From positions 194,007-258,006 of the forward strand of contig VCAZ01000116.1 in the NCBI GenBank assembly GCA_005784505.1: a DNA stretch of 64,000 bases, read 5' to 3'. How positions within the stretch are numbered: the first letter of the stretch is position 1; each line of letters starts with the position of its first letter. A model generated the notes under the pieces. The model made no database searches. It saw only the letters and a list, made by a program, of their open reading frames with translations, and was not told the origin of the DNA. This stretch comes from Bagarius yarrelli. Its lineage: Eukaryota > Chordata > Actinopteri > Siluriformes > Sisoridae. This document shows, in pieces, positions 12,050 through 23,600 of this stretch. A program made the translations under genes and the position numbers.

Positions 12050-12662
12050 GAGGAGAGGGAGAGGAGAGAGAGGAGAGGAGGAGAGCAGAGAAAGACGGAA
12101 TGAGAGAGAAAGAGAGAGGGGAGAAGGAGAGGGAGAGAGGGAGGAGGAGGAGAGCGAAGAAAGAGAGAGAGAAAAAGAGAGAGAGCGAGAGAGTGGAGAG
12201 AAAAAACGAGAGAGTGGAGAGAGAGAGAGAGAGACAGAGAGACAGAGAGAGAGAGAGAGAGCTTAGAAAGCAGAGAGAGAGCAAAAGACAGAGAGAGAGA
12301 GAGAAGAGAGAGAGAGAGGGAGAGAAAGAGAGAAAAAGGAAAAAAAAGACAAAGACAGAGAGACAGATACCTGGAGATACAGAAAGAGAAAGAGAGAGAG
12401 AGAGAAAGAGAGACAGAGAGAGCGACATAGAGAGAGAGAGAGACAGAGAAAGAGCGAGAGGGGGACAGACAGAGAGAGAGACATGAAGACACAGAGAGAA
12501 AACAAAAGAAAGAGAGAGAGAGAGAGAAAGAGAGAGACAGAGAGAGACAGAGACATGAAGAGACAGAGAGAACAAAAGAGAGAGAAAGAGAGAGAGAGAT
12601 AGAGACAGAGAGAGACAGAGACATGAAGAGACAGAGAGAGAGAACGAAAGAGGGAGAGAGAA

Positions 12663-12715
<53 letters not shown>
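11985..12715. repeat. GA-rich polypurine tract, about 730 bp
   Basis: Almost uninterrupted purine sequence on the + strand with pure (GA)n cores at about 12009-12050 and 12665-12712. The long Ser/Leu or Arg/Glu open frames on both strands are artefacts of this composition. Confidence 0.97.
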
Positions 12716-12719
12716 CGTG

Positions 12720-13371
12720 AAAGACAGAGAGTTTATCAGCCGGAACAAAAGGTGGCTCAGAACAGGGAAAGTTCATAAAAGTGTTTAGCTGGAAAAAAGA
12801 CAGGCATCGCAAAGCATCTATTTAAATGAGTCCTCCAGTTAATGGACTGCAGAAGGTCAGGAGGTCCCAGTCACGGGTTGATTTGTGTGAGAGTTGAAAT
12901 GATAATGATAGTTTTTAAGTCGTCATTTGGAGCTCCATCTTCTGACACATTAGAAAGCTGGACATGTTGTCAGCGACAGCAATTTTGACCCCCCGAGGTC
13001 AAAAAAGTTGCTGTTGGAGTCACACTAATAAATATGTATCTGTTATTCTTTTTTTTCTTTTCTTTCTTTCCAGAACAACTGGAGGACGACAAATTGCACA
13101 GTAACGGAGGTGAAGCACTGACACGTTTTGCCTTCCTCTTCCATGAAAGTCTGCCTGCATTTCCACCGTCTTGGTTGCATAATAAACGTCTGCTGTCACT
13201 CTGTCACCATTGCCATCACTGTCCGACACGGTGGAGTAAAACTGCCTTTCCACACACATCGCTTCCATTTCCTCTCCTCACTGCTGTCTCTGTTCTGTTG
13301 TGATAGATGCTGTCTGACTTCTTCTCAATGTCGATCCGCCTTGTGACTCATGGTATCAGACTCGCCGTTAT
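12720..13371. other. intron between the GA and CT tracts
   Basis: Unique sequence of ordinary composition. Short open frames (13034-13303 and others) show no domain. Nothing else seen. Confidence 0.5.
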
Positions 13372-14440
13372 TCATGACTTCTCTTCTCTTCTCTTCTCTT
13401 CTCTTCTCTTCTCTTCTCTTCTCTTCTCTTCTCTTTCTTTCTTTTCTGACTAGTTATATTGGTTATTGGGCTTGTTAAATTTTTCTTTTCTTTTCTTTTC
13501 TTTTCTTTTCTTTTCTTTTCTTTTCTTTTGTCTTCTCTTCTGTTCTGTTCTCTTTTTCTTGTTTTCTTCTTTACTCCTCTTCTCTCCTCTTCTCTCCTCT
13601 CCTCTTCTCTTCTCTTCTCTTCTCTTTCTTTCTTTTCTGACTAGTTATATTGGTTATTGGGCTTGTTAAATTTTTCTTTTCTTTTCTTTTCTTTTCTTTT
13701 CTTTTCTTTTCTTTTCTTTTCTTTTCTTTTCTTTTCTTTTCTTTTCTTTTCTCTTCTTCTTTTGTCTTCTCTTCTGTTCTGTTCTCTTTTTCTTGTTTTC
13801 TTCTTTACTCCTCTTCTCTTCTCTTCTCTTCTCTTCTCTTCTCTTCTCTTCTCTTCTCTTCTCTTCTCTTCTCTTCTCTTCTCTTCTCTTCTCTTCTCTT
13901 CTTTTCTTTTCTTTTCTTTTCTTTCTTCTCTTCTCTTCTCTTCTCTTCTCTTCTCTTCTTCTTTTGTCTTCTCTTCTGTTCTCTTTTTCTTGTTTTCTTA
14001 TTCTTCTCTCTTCTCTCCTTTCTCTTCTCTTTCGCTTTCTCGTTCCTCTCTTACTCCTTCTCTTCTTCTTTATCTTCTCTTCTCTTTCTCTTCTCTTCTC
14101 TTCTCTTCTTTCTCTTCTCTTCTTTCTCTTCTTTTTGTTCTTTCTCTTCTGTTCTGTCTTCTTTTTCTTCCTGTTTTTTCTTTATTCTCCCTATTCTTCT
14201 TTCTTTCTTCTCTTCTCTTCTCTTCTCTTCTCTTCTCTTCTCTTCTCTTCTCTTCTCTTCTCTTCTCTTCTCTTTTTTCTCCTCATTACCTTTCTCCTCT
14301 TTTCCTCTTGTTTGCCTCTTTTCTTTTCTCTTCTTTCCTTTTCTTTTTTTTGCATCTTCTTTATTTTTCTTCTTTAATTTCTCTTTTTTTGTCTTTTCTT
14401 ATCCTATTCTATTCTTTTCTCGTCTTCTCTTTTTCACACA
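13372..14440. repeat. polypyrimidine tract (CTTCT/TTTTC pentamers), about 1.07 kb
   Basis: Runs of cttct and ttttc pentamers with a duplicated module of about 190 bp ('ctgactagttatattggtta' at 13446 and 13637) and several copies of 'gtcttctcttctgttctgtt'. It ends about 110 bp upstream of the CA2 exon acceptor. Confidence 0.97.
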
Positions 14441-14552
14441 TCCACTGCTTGTTTGTTAGTTTCCTAAAAGTTTAAGTTTTAATTGTATTTTGTAAAACAT
14501 TTTACAAAGATGTTGAAAGTCTTCTCACCTCCCTGTCCTGTGGTGTGTGTAG

Positions 14553-15075
14553 GACTTGGCAGCACTCAGCCGAAGCAGGACTGGTCCATCCAGTGGCCAA
14601 CGTCTGAGTCAGGGAAAGAGAACACCCCAGCCGGTACCCCGGACCCGGGGCAGTGGGTGCGACTGCAGCTCTCGCAGAGCCCAAAACCGCACTCGCGCTA
14701 CACCCATGCCCTGTGCCACAGTCCTCAGGCCTTGGCTCCTCCCACCTTCTACCCGCAGCCCGACAGGTTGTGCACAGACATTTACTCGGGCCTGATGGCG
14801 GGCGGCATGCTGGATGCAGGGCACCGCTCTTTACCCCCGTCCCCCAGACAGAGGCACTTTCCTCACACTCCACCACGCACTCCGCTGGTGGTGAACACCA
14901 TGACGCCACCCGGTACACCACCACTGCGTCGCCGGAATAAAGTGAAGGCACCGGGCACCCCCCCACCCGCCAACCGCAAACTTATCCACTTGCTGCCTGG
15001 GTTCAGTGCCCTTCACCGCAGCAAATCACACGAGTTCCAGCTGGGAAACCGAGTCGACGATGCACACACACCCAG
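14553..15075 (+). CDS. ksr2: ksr2 exon: CA2 proline-rich region
   Basis: First visible coding exon, 523 nt. It starts with two bases of a split codon after a 'gtgtgtgtag' acceptor and ends with two bases (AG) before 'gtgagt'. Landmarks are WSIQWPT, GKEN, HRSLPPSPRQRH, a run of TPPRTP/TPPGTPP proline motifs (CA2) and the segment RKLIHLLPGFSALHRSKSHE. All match my memory of vertebrate KSR2 closely. The Ser-rich RSKSHEF stretch resembles a 14-3-3 type phosphosite region (inference). The reading frame stays open upstream of the acceptor, but that part is intron. The acceptor lies about 110 bp after a 1.1-kb polypyrimidine block. Confidence 0.95.
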
Positions 15076-15121
15076 GTGAGTACCACAAGTATTATTTCAC
15101 ACTGAGCACATTTTATACATT

Positions 15122-15157
<36 letters not shown>

Positions 15158-16414
15158 TGTCTTTCTTTCTTTCTTTCTTTTCTTTTCCTCATTTTGTCAA
15201 TGTTTTTTCTTTGTTTTTTTTCTTTCTTAATATCTTTCTTGGTTCCTTCGTTCGTTCGTTCGTTCCTTCCTTCTGTCCTTCCTTCCTTCCTTCCTTCCTT
15301 CATTTTTCCCTCTCTCCTCTTCTTAAAGCAGGGTGAGACAGCCCCGAGTCCCTCTGTCTGTCATGTTTACATTAAGCATATTTCATACATTAGCGAATAG
15401 CCATTTTTAAAAATTTCTTTTCAATAGTAAAAATAAAATAAAAATTGATTTTAAAAATTAATCTTTTTATTTCTGACATTAAATAAATTCACTGATCTTC
15501 AGCCACTACTGTATGTGCACCAATGTTTGTATTCAATATATTTCAGTGTGTGTTTGTGTGTGTGTGTGTGTGTGCGCATGCTTTTACTTTCTGCTATACA
15601 GTAAGTGTGTGTGTGTTTATAAGCGTTCTGGGAAGTTGATCAAATAGTATTAGAACATTGATTACCGGTCTCATCTCTGTGATCCAGCGCAGAGCTTCTG
15701 ACGAACCCTCTAATCACTGCAGATGAACAAATCCAATCAGGATCTGAGCTCCTCTGTGACTCGATTGGGGAGTCACAGTGCTCATTTCAGCCTTTTTCTG
15801 CTTTAGCTATAGGCTTCTGGTAAACAGCCGCTGATTCATATACATTGCACTGAGCTTCAACCAGACGCCATATAAAGCTCATCTCCTGGATTAGTCCGAG
15901 TCCTGGAGGAAATGGAGAATAGTCCAGAAGTTAAACTCTTTTTCCCAGAAGCCAAAAATTAAAAAAAGGGATTTGAGCCTGTTCCCTGGTGCTGCTGTTC
16001 AGAATTAAGTGTCAAACTACAGATTGGTGCTTAAGATAAAACTTCAATATAAACGTCAACACTTTTAATTTTTATTTTTTCTTTATCATTTCCTAAATCA
16101 CAACTATTGCAATTCTTTCTTTCTTTCCTTTATTCTCTCCTTCTTCATTAGTTAGTGCTGATGTCTTAATTTTTAACTCACAATATACTAGAATTTAATG
16201 TTTTAATTTAATTTTTGTAAATCTTTGATTTTTTTTCTTTTTGTTCTTTTTGTCTTTGCTTGTTTTCTAATTTTTCCATTATTCTTTTCTTATTGTCTTT
16301 GTTTGTTTTCGTTTCTTTCTTTTTTCTTTATCATTTCTTTCTCCCTTTCTTCCTCCCTCACTTGCTTTTTTCTTTCTTCTTTTCTTTCTTTCTTCTTTTC
16401 TTTCTTTCTTCTTT

Positions 16415-16446
<32 letters not shown>

Positions 16447-17315
16447 TATTTTAATCTTACTGAAATCAGCAGTTAGTTTCTAATCAGGGGTCTGTGTGTG
16501 AGTGTGTGTGTGTGTGCGTGGTCCACCCTCTTCCCTGCTCTCTCTACTCTCCCCGCCTGTGTGTGTAGAGTGCAAAGGCCATCAGCTCCCAGTGCGTCAC
16601 TACTCCACCACACACACCTCGTTCCTTACCGTGCGCAGCGGCCGTTTTATGAGAGGACAGTTAAAGAGCGTTCAGAAAAGTGCACGAGAGCCAGCGCACA
16701 CGTGGGACCGTCTCCGTCTCAGAACTTCTGTAGTGAATGTTAAGCGCGGCCTTATTGAATCCGATGTTTGCTAATAAAACCAGGGAAAATAGAAAGACCC
16801 AGAGAAGACGAGTGGGGAGGAGGAGGAGGAGTACAGAAAAGAGAGATATGTAGAAGAAGAGCTATGAATCACAGCGTGTTGCCTTTTCCTTCGGATGAAT
16901 AGTTGAATTGAAAAATTTCTGAAAAAAGGAAAAAATTGTCGGGTTCTTAGTGCAAGTGTTGCTCAGTATTAGAGCGATTATGTTGGGTGCCATTACTTCT
17001 GACTATCTATCTCTCTCTCTCTCTCTCTATCTCTCTATATCTTTATTTCATAATTTGTCTCTTCTACTGATTTCTTTACGTCTGTCTGTGTTTTCTTATT
17101 TTCCTAGCTCTCTATTGCTGATTTTTCTTTCTGTTTTCTCTTTTTCTGTTTCTATTCTTTGTATCTCTCCATCTTTCTTTCTTTCTTTCTTTCTTTCTGT
17201 CTTTTTCTTTACCTCTCTCTCTCGCTATCTTGATTATTTTATTTCTATTTCTCTATCTATTATCTCTTCTTTTTCTTGTCTTTTTCGCTTTTTTCCTTCT
17301 GTCTGTCTTTTTCTG

Positions 17316-17351
<36 letters not shown>

Positions 17352-17600
17352 TTCCTTGTTTCTTTCCTTTCTATTTTTACTTCTTTTTCTCTTCTTTCTC
17401 TCTCTCTTGCTGTTTTTATTTCTGTCTGCCTTTTTCTTTATCTCTCGCTCTGTCCTGTTTCTTTTCTTTCTGTTTTCCCTCTCTTTTTTCATTTTTTGTC
17501 TTTTTCTTTCTTCTTCTTTGTGTCTTTCTCTTGCTTTCTTTCTAACTTCTGTCTGGTTTTTTTCTTTATCTCTCTCTATCTTGCTCTCTCTTGTTTCTTT

Positions 17601-17682
<82 letters not shown>

Positions 17683-20600
17683 CCTCACCTTTGTCACATG
17701 ACATACGTCGCTGCGGCGTTTGTGAATTTTAAATTAAACCATGTTAAACAAGTGAAATTTAACAGAAAGGAACTTATTATTATTAAGTATTTAAACCTAC
17801 TTAAAGCTCTTGAAAAGTGCAGCGTCGCCTCTTTCCGCCACGAGTCAGCCTCAGCACCACCCTCCCCCCACCAGCACGAGTCTGGGGTTCAGCTCTGCGT
17901 CGCCTCGCAGGAAACCAGAAGATAATTGGTGCTGTGCTGTGACTGAGTGCCATATTACTTTTGAAGAGGTGTTCGATCACGGCCCGAGTTTCAGGTCGAC
18001 TTTTAATGAGTTTGTGCTGGAAGTTGGCGGTGTAATAAGAGCGAAAGCAGAGTTGTGTGAACCAACAGCTACGAGAACTTGGCAATATGACATTACCGCT
18101 CGTGCATTTTTCATTATTTAAAAGAATAGTTGAATAAACAGTGTTGAATTTTCAGGGTTCTGGTGTTTTGGGCTGCATCGCCACTTATTTCGTGATCATT
18201 CAGAAAGATGAAGATGGAGATGATGCATTTTGAGAAAAAAAATCTATTTGAATCAAGTAAAGCTGCTTAAAAAAACCCCACTGTATTATGAACTTTTTAT
18301 ATGTAAATTATTAGGAAATGGTGGCTCAAGTTCTCAAGGCTCTGGGTCATTGATCAGAAGGTTGAAGGGTTCAAGCCCCAGCTGCCATTCTTGGGTTCTT
18401 GAGCAAAGTTTTTAACCCTTCCTGCTTCAGGAATGCCGTGAAGAGACAGTGGTTGCTCAGGTGCTCGAGGTTTAGGGTCTTTAATCAGAAGGTTGGGGGT
18501 TCAAGGTCCAGTTGCCGCTTCTGGGTCCCCAAGCAAGGATCTCAAGCCTTCCTGCTTTAGGAATGCAGTGGTGAGACAGTGGTTGCTCAAGTCTTCGAGG
18601 CTCCGGTTTAAGCCCCAGCTGCCACTCTTGGGTCCCTGAGCAAAAGATCTCAACCCTTCCTGCTTCAGAAATGCTGTGAAGAGACAGTGGTGGCTCAAGT
18701 ACTTGAAGCTCTGGGTCTTTGATCAGAAAGTTTAGGGTTCAAGCCTCAGTTGTCGCTCTTGGGTCCCTGAGAATAATCTAGAGCCTTCCTGCTTCAGGAA
18801 TGCTGTGTTGAAGCAGTGGTGGCTCAAGTACTCGAAGCTCTGGGTCATTGATCAGAATGTTGGGGGTTCAAGCCCCATCTGCCGCTCTTGGGTCCCTGAG
18901 CAAAAGATCTCAACCCTTTCTGCTTCAGGAATGCTGTGGTGTGACAGTGGTGGCTCAAGTGCTCGAGGCTCTGGGTCATTGACCAAAAGGTTGGGGGTTC
19001 AAGCCCCAGCTGCTGCCTTTGGGTTTCTGAGCAAAGATCTCAACCCTTCCTGCTTCAGGAATGCTGTGGTAATACAGTGGTTGCTTAAGTACTCAAGGCT
19101 TTGTGTCATTAATCAGAAGGTTGAGGGTTCAAGCCCCAGCTGCTGCTCTTGGGTGTACGAGCAAAGATCTCAAGACAGTGATTGCTCCAGTCGTCGATGC
19201 CCTGGGTCAGGGTTCAAGCGGCCAAAAGTTAAAAAAGTTTTTTTTGGGCAAGGAACCTTAGACCTCAGATTATTTTTGCTGTTATTTGACATCATATTTT
19301 TTAGCCCCAGTTGTGTAAAGGGGAGGGGCATTTATATGACATAGGGTTTTGACTCTGTTCATCTGTGCTTATCAGTGGTTTGATTGGAACCAACTCAAGT
19401 CATTTCTGTTCTTATCCAACTCTTTTAATAGGCGTGAAAGCCGAGAACTTCAGACGCTATGGGTCAGGTGACGAGCCGACTAGACAAAACAAAGGCTTAA
19501 ATAGAGAAAATAAACAAAACCGGAAAACAAAAACAACAACAGCTTGATAAAGTCAAACGGCGTCGTTAACATAACAACATTTTTGATTTTTGGATCTAAA
19601 TCTAGGATAAAATAAGAAATTAGGACAAAAAGTTAAGATAAAAAGTTTACATTGACACAGTAAACAGAAATGGATAAAAAAATGACCTGTGTGATGGATT
19701 GTTATTAAGATAAATAAATGTTCTCATCATTAGGGTTGTAACAGCAACTTAAATTCATATTAGACTTATTAGTGTGTGTGTGTAATATTTCCCTCAAAGT
19801 GTTAATGCTGGTAACGTATTTAGACATGTGCTTGTACATTAATTTATGTATTTGCAGTGTGTGTGTGTGTGTGTGGACCTCATCTGTGTTAATCAAGTCT
19901 TCTTCCCCCTCAATTAATGACTGGCCAGATTAAAGGAGTGTCACACACACACTAACACACACACTCTTCTTCTCGTCTGTCCACTATAACGAGGTGTCAC
20001 GGTCCCCCGGCTTTCACTAAGCTGCACCTCTCAGATCAGCAGCGTGATGATGAATTTATATGAGTGTTTAAAAGTGACAGCGCCGGACGTGTGTAAGCGA
20101 TTTTTCATGGTTGGGCCTGACTGAAGCCCTGGGAGAGACTGAACACAATCATCTCTGCAAGCACAACGAGTGTCTGGAGAGCTTTTAGCTCTTGTGTGTG
20201 GCTGCTGTCTGGTCAGGACTTAATGAGATGTTCGGTGTGCGAGATCACCGTGAAGTCGAATTCAAATTTAATATTTTACAGAAGAACACATAGTAAAAAT
20301 AATATTTAGCGAATAAAGTTAAAGATGTTGGCTAAATGACCCTTTTAAGAACCCGCTACTGTACATGCTAACTCAGGTGAGGAGTGTACAGTAGAGGCTA
20401 GAGCTGATTTCTTTCTTGCCCAGACTGTAGATTTATTTCCTCTGTTAAATGACTGAACGACACACCTTTAGATCTTTAATTAACAAGGCGTGTAAGAATT
20501 GTGTAGTATAATGAGACAGTAATAATAAAATAAAAGGTGAAGAAAAATGAAATAACAATAATTATACCTTTTTTGTTCTGGTGAATAAATATATATATAT

Positions 20601-23600
20601 ATATTTTATATTATCATTATTATTAATATGTTAAAATTTTTGCAAATTGTATAGAATTAGGCAGCACGGTGGCTTAGTGGCTTAGTTAGCATTGTTGCCT
20701 TACAGCAAGAAGGTCTCAGGTTCGATTCCAGGGCAGGGGTCTTTCTGTGTGGAGTCTGCATGTTCTCCTTCCGTGGGTTTACTCCGGGTTCTCCGGTTTT
20801 CTCTCACAGTCCCAAAAACATGTATGTTAGGTTGATTCTAAATTGCCCATAGGAGTGAGTGTGTGTGCGGCCCTGTGATGGACTGGCGACCTGTCCAGGG
20901 TTGTCCCCCTCCTGCCTTTCACCCTTTCAGAGATGGCTGGGATAGACTCCGGCAGATCCCTGTGAACCGGAAGAATGTACAGTATAAAGTTTAGGACCAT
21001 TGGAGGTCAACTGTAATAATGTAAAAAAAATGGATATAAAGTTTAGTCCATGTGTTTAGGAAAAAGGACTCTTTACACACATACAGTAACATTTTATACA
21101 CTCTTTCTTTACTCCTCTACTCGTTTATTTATATAATAGATATTTTATTTATTCCTTATAATATAGTTTAGTATAGTTGTCTATGGTTTGACAATTTATC
21201 TCTCTTTCTCTGTTAATTCTGTTTTCTATTTTGACTGTTTCTTAAACAAAATGTCTAGTTAAAAATGTCAAAAAATGTTATTTGTAGACTAAAAAAGAGA
21301 TGCAGAGATGTTAGAAGAAAGGAGATGTTACTGTAGAATCCTCTCTCAATGAAGTTGCGATGTCGGAACTGTCGATCTCCAGCATAGCAAAGTGATAAAT
21401 GAAAGACGTTTTTTTTTTTTTTGTTACTGGTCTCTTCCAACATTTCTGTCATGGAGATCAGAAATGATTTATGAACGCTTTGGCTTGAAACACACACATG
21501 CAGAGAGAGAGAGAGAGAGAGAGTGAGAGAGAGAGAGTGAGAGAGAAAAAACGAAAGAAAGAATGAGACATAAACAAGTTTTACACTGACAGCATGTCTT
21601 TTAAAGCTTAATGTGTTTTTTCAAAATGCTTCAAAACCTCACACACACACATGCCCCTTTACCCTTTGCCTTATTTGCTGTCAGTATGAACCGTGTTATA
21701 CTCTAATGTATTCTGCACACCGGGGGAAATGTTTATCATTCTCTTCTGAGACAGAAGCCTTTCTCTGTCACGTACACGCTAGCACAAAAATAAAGAACAC
21801 AACATTCGAGACGTAAACATCATGTACCTTCGGCAGGAACAAAATGTTTTGATAGGTTGCTAAGGTACCACTGATTTCCATTTAAAGTGAAATAAATATA
21901 CCTAATCTGACGTTCTACATAAAAAAGTTTGTGCAGCTTGATAGATCCACTCATGTGGTTCCTGTTTATACAGGAAAATCCAGTCGAGGAAAAACTTTTA
22001 AATTAACTTGCACTTGTCTATAGATCCACACCAGGAGCACATGTACCACTGCTCACTCATACAGTTATCTAGTCAGACAGTCATGTGGCAGCAGCAAGTT
22101 GCAGTGCATCAATTAAGTAGGAGTTTTAGGCCAAAAGGTAACATCAAACTTGACTGGCAACCTGGGTTTTAATCCAGTTTTGGTCTCGTACCTGATCCAG
22201 TCTCAGTCTGTCTCTTTCACTTCTCTAAAATGGCTATAAAAAACTTAACACTTAAAACTCAACAGTCTTAAGAGAAAAAAAGCATCTCAGAATGAACAGC
22301 TCAGAAAAAGCACATTTTATATCAATTACCCATAAAATGTCACCTTTTATAAAAAGAAAAATGAATTCAAGTTTAAAGGAACTGGGAATAAAATGTGAGC
22401 TACTGTACGTTTACCTGAGCTTTTTATATAAAAAGATAAAAACGACTATAACAGATTTTTCATAGATTTTCATACGAAACTATACTAAAATCTAAAGTTT
22501 TATTGTTTTGTTGTCTTTTAGAGAAACCTATCAAATGACTTCTGTAATACAAAAACTGTCATGTTTGTGGTTTCCATGCAACGGGACGGACTAAGGCCCC
22601 GTCTAAAATCACATACTTCTATGCTATGTAGTAGGCAAAGTATTCTGAGTATGTATGTCTAGGCCGATATGCATAAAAGTAAGTGAAAAGTTCCCAGAAT
22701 GCCTTGGTATTCTGCTATGTAGTACAAAACGTGAAAAACGTAAGCTGATACCTGATGGTATGCAAATAAAAGTAAGGAAAAGTACACAAACGATGCTCCT
22801 GCACTGGATTACTGTCCCATAAGGCCGCAGGAGAGACGACTCGGCCTACTCAAGAATGGCTGAAAGTGCAGCTGCGCCACCTCTGTTAGGGGTGTCTACA
22901 TTGAAAAAGGAGGGAAAGATTCAAAAATCCTTTGTGGTGGGTTTGGTCAGCTTTGGCGATGACATCAGAGGGTTGTGATTGATTGATAAAAACGTGGATC
23001 AAGGATCACATCCTATGTCATCTGATACGATCCTGTCATCGAGGATCATTTTAAAAAACATTTTCGTTTATTTCATATTTCTGCATTTTGCTTTGGGCTT
23101 TTGTGAGTGTGCATGAGAAAGAACGAGTGGGTGAATATTTGACAGAGACAGAGAGTAAAAGAAAAGAAAGGAAAGCGCGTAAGAAGGAGGAGATCGGCAG
23201 GGGTGTGCCTTGAGTCCACGCTCATTGTCAGTGTGTTGATTCTCAGAAAGTGAACGAACCTTTCTAATATGAATTGCAGAACGTGGCTTTATTCAAATTG
23301 AAGATAAAGACGTTGCAGTGAAATAAGGATAACCTGTAGCCTGGTTCTCTTTTTCTGTACATTTGAGACAAATAAAACGATCAGCATCCTGGAATGGGCT
23401 TGGCTGAATAGCATCCCTGAGGCATCAACAAACAATCGCATCTAAATGAGCTCCTTACTGAGATGCTGTAAGCTACACAACTTATTAACAGGGTGATAGG
23501 TGTGTTTCTGTGTGTGTGTTTGGGTTATTTTCTTTAGCTGAGCTACATCTACCCTTGTGTGTATGAATGGCTCTTGACCCCCCCTTCAGAATGACTGCTA

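Noticed and set aside
11947..12812. Long Ser/Leu-rich and Arg/Glu-rich open frames (up to 285 codons)
   Set aside because: They are translations of a GA/CT dinucleotide tract in several frames at once, with no domain, splice context or codon bias.
13459..14475. Overlapping open frames of up to 272 codons rich in Phe, Leu and Ser
   Set aside because: All come from CTTCT/TTTTC pentamers and run in all three frames. Not genes.
14502..14966. 154-codon minus-strand frame opposite the CA2 exon
   Set aside because: Shadow of the GC-rich, proline-coding ksr2 exon. The plus-strand frame matches KSR2 and has splice sites.
18313..19215. Possible cluster of tRNA genes
   Set aside because: A- and B-box-like words are present, but there is no cloverleaf with acceptor stem and anticodon loop. 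The units match a dispersed SINE.
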